64,000 nucleotides of DNA, from the NCBI GenBank assembly GCA_903937385.1, contig CAIZZF010000015.1, positions 124,001 to 188,000 on the forward strand, read 5' to 3'. The notes below the pieces were generated by a model. The model was not told where the DNA came from, did not search any database, and worked only from the letters and a program-made list of their open reading frames with translations. Source of the stretch: an uncultured Holophagaceae bacterium (GTDB lineage Bacteria; Acidobacteriota; Holophagae; Holophagales; Holophagaceae). The position numbers and the translations under genes are program-made. Of this stretch, positions 61,069 to 64,000 are shown in pieces. Numbering within the stretch: the first letter of the stretch is position 1; each line of letters starts with the position of its first letter.

Positions 61069-61178
61069 GGCGTTCTCCTGCGTTTGGGGTGCATCCAGTG
61101 CGCGGTGATGATCCGGAAGCCTTCAAGGAAGACGGTCGGAGAAAAGCATAAATGTAGAACATTTATCTCCCCCGTCAA
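61065..61178 (-). pseudogene. Probable toxin remnant (last ~20 codons) upstream of the antitoxin
   Basis: The frame ending in TGA, which overlaps the antitoxin ATG (ATGA), reads ...VFLEGFRIITAHWMHPKRRRTP. This resembles the basic C-terminal strand and tail of small RelE/BrnT/DUF4258-type toxins (RIITA...). Upstream the frame runs straight into the promoter, and the only in-frame start is TTG 61178, before the predicted transcription start. The body of the toxin therefore appears deleted. A 37-residue real peptide is possible but less likely. Confidence 0.45.
61148..61178 (-). promoter_or_regulatory. TA-type promoter with palindromic operator
   Basis: On the minus strand TTGACG (61178-61173), a 16-nt spacer and TACATT (61156-61151) form a promoter with 5/6 and 4/6 consensus matches. 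A perfect palindrome ATAAATGT-TCT-ACATTTAT (61166-61148) covers the -10, ideal for repression by the RHH antitoxin. Confidence 0.65.
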
Positions 61179-62347
61179 CCTTCAACGCCCAGCCAGGACC
61201 TGGCCTCGTGGGCCGAAGGGGGCCCCCGCCCGGCCCACCCCGGCAGAACGGCCTGGTCGGGGAAGCGGCGGCGGAGGCGGGCCAGGACGGGCTCCAGGCG
61301 GTCGAGGCGCTCCTGCAGCGGGGTCAGGAAGAGGCCCCGCTCCCGGCCCAGGCCCCAGGCCAGGCGCAGCTCCACCTCGCGCACCAGGAGGCGACGGGTG
61401 GCGCCCTCCAGGAAGGCCCGCTGGATGCGGCGGGCCAGGGCCAGGGGCGGTTCCGCCAGGTCCTCCGGGGCGGCGCGCCAGGTGTGGGGCTCCCCGTCCA
61501 CATCCCACCACCGCAGCACCAGGCGGCGGGGGCTGCGGGGGTCGGACCAGAGCCAGGTCAGGCAGCGGGCCGCGAGACCCGCCTCCTCGGGCAGCCGGGG
61601 CGGCTGGAGGCGCCAGCCGTGGCGCGCATGGCCCGGGCGCTCTGTGAGCAGGGGCAGCCGGGGCCGGTCCTCGCCCCGGACCCGGGCCCGCAGGTCTGGC
61701 GCCAGCTTGGGATTCGTCAGCTCCACCAGCACCGGCAGGGGCACGGGCTGGAGGTCGCCGAAGCTGCGGAGGCCCAGCCGCTGGAAGCGCTCCTGCAGGC
61801 GCGGGGCCAGATCCGGCAGGCGGCGCAGGGGGTGGGGCGCGAGGAAGACCGCCTCCCCGCCCTCCCCCACCCGCTCCAGGTGGTGCTCAGCCCGGGCGGC
61901 GAGCTGGGCGGCGGTGGCGCTCAGGGAGAGGCCGCCGTGGCTCTCCCAGCCGTGCCGCTGGGCCAGCTCCCGCCGGATGCGCTCGGCGGTGTCCGCCAGG
62001 GGTCCGAAGAGGCCCTGAGTCCCCTGGAGCTCGACCAGGGCTTCGCCCAGGCGCAGCAGCTGCCCCTGGGGGGTCCACTGCTGTAGGAAGTCCCCCAGGG
62101 AGACCTGGGCCTCCCACCAGACCTGGGGGGCCGGATCCAGCACCCGCAGGCCCGGCGCCGCCCGCAGGGCCCGGTCCAGGGGCAGGCCCGGCGCCAGCCC
62201 CCCGGCCCGGGCCAGGCGGTTCACAAACCAGAGGCTGGGCGTGCGGGCCGTCTCCGGGTTCAGGAAGGCCAGAGGCCGGTCCCGCAGGACCCCGTCCCGG
62301 CCACAGGCCAGCTGGAACGGTAGCTCAGGAACCCACATCGCCAGCAC
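61175..62347 (-). CDS. imuB: ImuB-like Y-family polymerase subunit
   Basis: A 390-residue protein of the ImuB/DinP-like group. It has the N-terminal MWVPELPFQLA, then a palm/fingers remnant, a thumb-like helix-hairpin-helix region (about 195-225, LQERFQRLGLRSFGDLQPVP) and a little-finger-like domain (about 240-350). The acidic catalytic residues of active Y polymerases are not evident, as known for ImuB, which bridges DnaE2 to the beta clamp. It is shorter than usual (about 450-520). I chose GTG 62347, with GGAGG 5-6 nt upstream. No imuA lies in the window. Confidence 0.85.
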   Translation of the reverse strand: MLAMWVPELPFQLACGRDGVLRDRPLAFLNPETARTPSLWFVNRLARAGGLAPGLPLDRALRAAPGLRVLDPAPQVWWEAQVSLGDFLQQWTPQGQLLRLGEALVELQGTQGLFGPLADTAERIRRELAQRHGWESHGGLSLSATAAQLAARAEHHLERVGEGGEAVFLAPHPLRRLPDLAPRLQERFQRLGLRSFGDLQPVPLPVLVELTNPKLAPDLRARVRGEDRPRLPLLTERPGHARHGWRLQPPRLPEEAGLAARCLTWLWSDPRSPRRLVLRWWDVDGEPHTWRAAPEDLAEPPLALARRIQRAFLEGATRRLLVREVELRLAWGLGRERGLFLTPLQERLDRLEPVLARLRRRFPDQAVLPGWAGRGPPSAHEARSWLGVEG

Positions 62348-62580
62348 CCGAACCTCCAGAAGGGATCCAAGTATGGCGAAAATTTAACGAAAAACAAGTC
62401 CCCGGGTTCCAGGCAGACCGGCCTCGCCTGCGGGCAGGCCCAAGCCAGCAGGACTGAATCCTCTCATCGGCCCCTTGATGCGCGCTGAAGCATCCGTACC
62501 CTTGCTCCAGAACAAGCCTAAGGAAGGCCCTGCTGGACGGGACGTCCAGCTCCGCTCGGTGAATTGGACTGCCGAATCTG
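62348..62580. other. Divergent imuB/kinase intergenic region
   Basis: Near imuB, CGAAAA occurs twice with an 11-bp period (62377-62382 and 62388-62393). On the imuB strand this reads TTTTCG-N5-TTTTCG, a spacing like the alphaproteobacterial LexA box (GTTC-N7-GTTC). A 7-bp inverted repeat GCTGGAC/GTCCAGC (62532-62550) lies before the kinase gene. Confidence 0.35.
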
Positions 62581-64000
62581 ATGCCTCCCCAGTCCCCCTA
62601 TGTCCTGCAGGTCGGTGACGAGGTCGGTCGTTACCGGGTCGAGGCCTTCGTGGCCGAGGGCGGCATGGGGCAGGTCTTCCGGGCCTGGGACACGCGACTG
62701 GAGCGCCGCGTCGCCCTGAAGACCATCCGCGCGGGGCACGCCAGCGAGAAGGCCGCGCTCGTCCGGTTCCAGCGGGAGGCCCAGATTCTCGCCAAGCTCG
62801 ATCACCCCGGCATCTGCCATGTCTACGACTGGCTGGATCACCAGGGCACCCTGGTCATGGCCATGGAGTGGGTGGAGGGGACGGCTCTGAAGAGCCTCCT
62901 GGACCAGGGCGCCATGCCGCTGCCCCAGGCCACCCGGCTGCTGAAGGAGGTGGCCACCGCCCTGGCCGCGGCCCATGCCAGAGGCGTCGTCCACCGGGAC
63001 CTGAAGCCTTCGAACATCCTCATCACGAAGGAAGGGGCCGCCAAGATCCTCGACTTCGGCCTGGCCAAGTCCGCCGGGGATGGTTTCATCTTCGATGGCC
63101 AGGCCGGGTGGGCCTCTCCAGCGGGCGAGGATGAATCCACCCGCTCCTTTCCCGGTCCGGGCGGGCCGCTCACGGAACCCGGCATGATCATGGGCACCCG
63201 CGGGTTCATCGCCCCGGAGCTCCTGATGGGCGAGCCCGCCACCGTGGCCACGGACATGTACGCCCTCGGTGTGATCGCCTCCCTGGCCCTCACCGGCGAC
63301 CCAACTCCCGGGGCGCAGGGGAAGGGCGGGCCCTGGACCCGCAGGGTGCTCAAGCGCAGGGGCGGCTCCGGCGCCCATCCCGCCCTGGGGCACCGGACCC
63401 TCTGGAGCCTCGTGGACCACCTGCTCTCCCCTGATCCGGAGGCCCGCCCCTCGGCCCAGGAGGTGGCGGGGATCCTGGAGCAGTTCCAGGCGCCCGCCTC
63501 CCCCGTGTGGTGGGCCACTGCCGCCGCAGCCATCACCTTGGGAGTGGCCGGACTCGGCTTCTGGTTCTATGCGCGGGGGGCCATCCCGGAGTTCTCAACC
63601 TCGCACCGGGCCCGCTTGGTGGTGGTGCCGATTCGGAACCTGACCTCGGAGCGGCCCCTCGACGCCGAGGCCGAGATCGTCACGACGGACCTGCTTGAAC
63701 ACATCCTCCGGTCCTTTCCCCAGGTGCGCATCGTGCAGGACCGGGATGGGCAGGACAGGCGCCCAGGCCTCAAGGGGGACTCCCGCAGCGGCGAGGGAGG
63801 GTTCCTTCGCAGGCTGGCGGCGCGAACCGGCGCAGACCTCGTCCTGCTCGGAGAGCTGGAGCCCGTTCCGGGAACCGGGGGAAAGGCCCTGCGGGTGAGG
63901 CTGATGGATGCGGGAGGCAACGTGAGGGCCAGCCGGGAAGTGGTCTCCCGGAGGTCCGCCTTTGAGCCCGAGCTGGCCGTGCCCGAGCTGCTCAGGGAGC
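62581..64000 (+). CDS. Serine/threonine protein kinase (truncated by window edge)
   Basis: The frame is open from ATG 62581 to the edge (473 codons). The kinase domain (about 15-300) is complete: Gly loop AEGGMGQVF, Lys K47 in VALKTI, HRDLKPSN (D140), DFG (D158) and GTRGFIAPE. A single membrane helix (about 309-330) leads to an extracytoplasmic TolB-like N-domain (RLVVVPIRNLTSE..., ADLVLLGELE). This is a Hanks-type receptor kinase, a class abundant in Acidobacteriota. No good ribosome site precedes the ATG. A TGA in frame near 62560 excludes a longer form. Confidence 0.9.
   Translation, partial: MPPQSPYVLQVGDEVGRYRVEAFVAEGGMGQVFRAWDTRLERRVALKTIRAGHASEKAALVRFQREAQILAKLDHPGICHVYDWLDHQGTLVMAMEWVEGTALKSLLDQGAMPLPQATRLLKEVATALAAAHARGVVHRDLKPSNILITKEGAAKILDFGLAKSAGDGFIFDGQAGWASPAGEDESTRSFPGPGGPLTEPGMIMGTRGFIAPELLMGEPATVATDMYALGVIASLALTGDPTPGAQGKGGPWTRRVLKRRGGSGAHPALGHRTLWSLVDHLLSPDPEARPSAQEVAGILEQFQAPASPVWWATAAAAITLGVAGLGFWFYARGAIPEFSTSHRARLVVVPIRNLTSERPLDAEAEIVTTDLLEHILRSFPQVRIVQDRDGQDRRPGLKGDSRSGEGGFLRRLAARTGADLVLLGELEPVPGTGGKALRVRLMDAGGNVRASREVVSRRSAFEPELAVPELLRE

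Overview
The window is high-GC DNA with densely packed genes, many coupled by ATGA overlaps. It reads as a didermic bacterial chromosome: lpxK, tatAC, a TonB-dependent receptor with a carboxypeptidase-regulatory domain, a secretin operon, and etfBA. Gene content and style suggest Acidobacteriota, most likely the Holophagae (Geothrix/Holophaga-like). That assignment is an inference from gene content, not a computed placement. I found no CRISPR array, rRNA, intact insertion sequence or prophage.

Layout. 1-6.6 kb (+): Na+:solute symporter, Oar-like TonB receptor, cupin, class V (glyoxylate-type) aminotransferase. 6.6-10.6 kb (-): glycolate oxidase glcD-glcE-glcF. 10.9-14 kb (+): ruvA, a glyoxylate/hydroxypyruvate-reductase-like dehydrogenase, a TPR protein. 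14.3-17.8 kb (-): smc. 18-23.7 kb (+): a pilMNOP-like operon ending in a lipoprotein secretin with TPR and cohesin-like parts and a pseudopilin. Then tRNA-Leu(CAG), rpsO, a Nudix hydrolase and a Sua5/YciO protein. 25.7-31 kb (-): six-gene operon exbB/tolQ, polysaccharide deacetylase, yaaA, DUF309, nadB, SHOCT protein. 31-33.6 kb (+): ugd, tatA, tatC. murG (-); etfB-etfA (+); then on (-) a DUF1569 protein, a small unknown protein, a cNMP+FHA protein and a free Met-R-sulfoxide reductase. lpxK (+). 40-45 kb (+): livK, livH, a livM-livG fusion, livF; then tRNA-Gly(CCC). 45.1-49.3 kb (-): degenerate NtrC-like regulator, MoxR ATPase, RodZ-like protein, unknown protein. Then an aroD-aroE fusion (-), dcuB (+), a DASS transporter with a TolA-like insert (-), a D-malate/tartrate dehydrogenase (+), mazG (-) and a MerR/B12-like regulator (-). 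57.7-62.3 kb (-): mutagenesis cassette imuB ... dnaE2, interrupted by an RHH antitoxin whose toxin looks deleted. 62.6 kb to the right edge (+): a truncated Ser/Thr kinase.

How the genes fit together. The left end is a C2-acid module: glycolate is oxidised to glyoxylate, which can be transaminated to glycine or reduced. 51-55.4 kb is a C4-dicarboxylate module of two transporters and a decarboxylating dehydrogenase. The points most worth a second look are the TolA-like helix inside the DASS transporter, the toxin-deleted TA remnant inside imuB/dnaE2, a deacetylase gene with no ATG/GTG/TTG start, a recurrent TANNNT-N6-ATG (leaderless) start geometry at five genes, two tRNAs whose CCA ends lie in downstream hairpins, and three different intergenic inverted/direct repeat elements.
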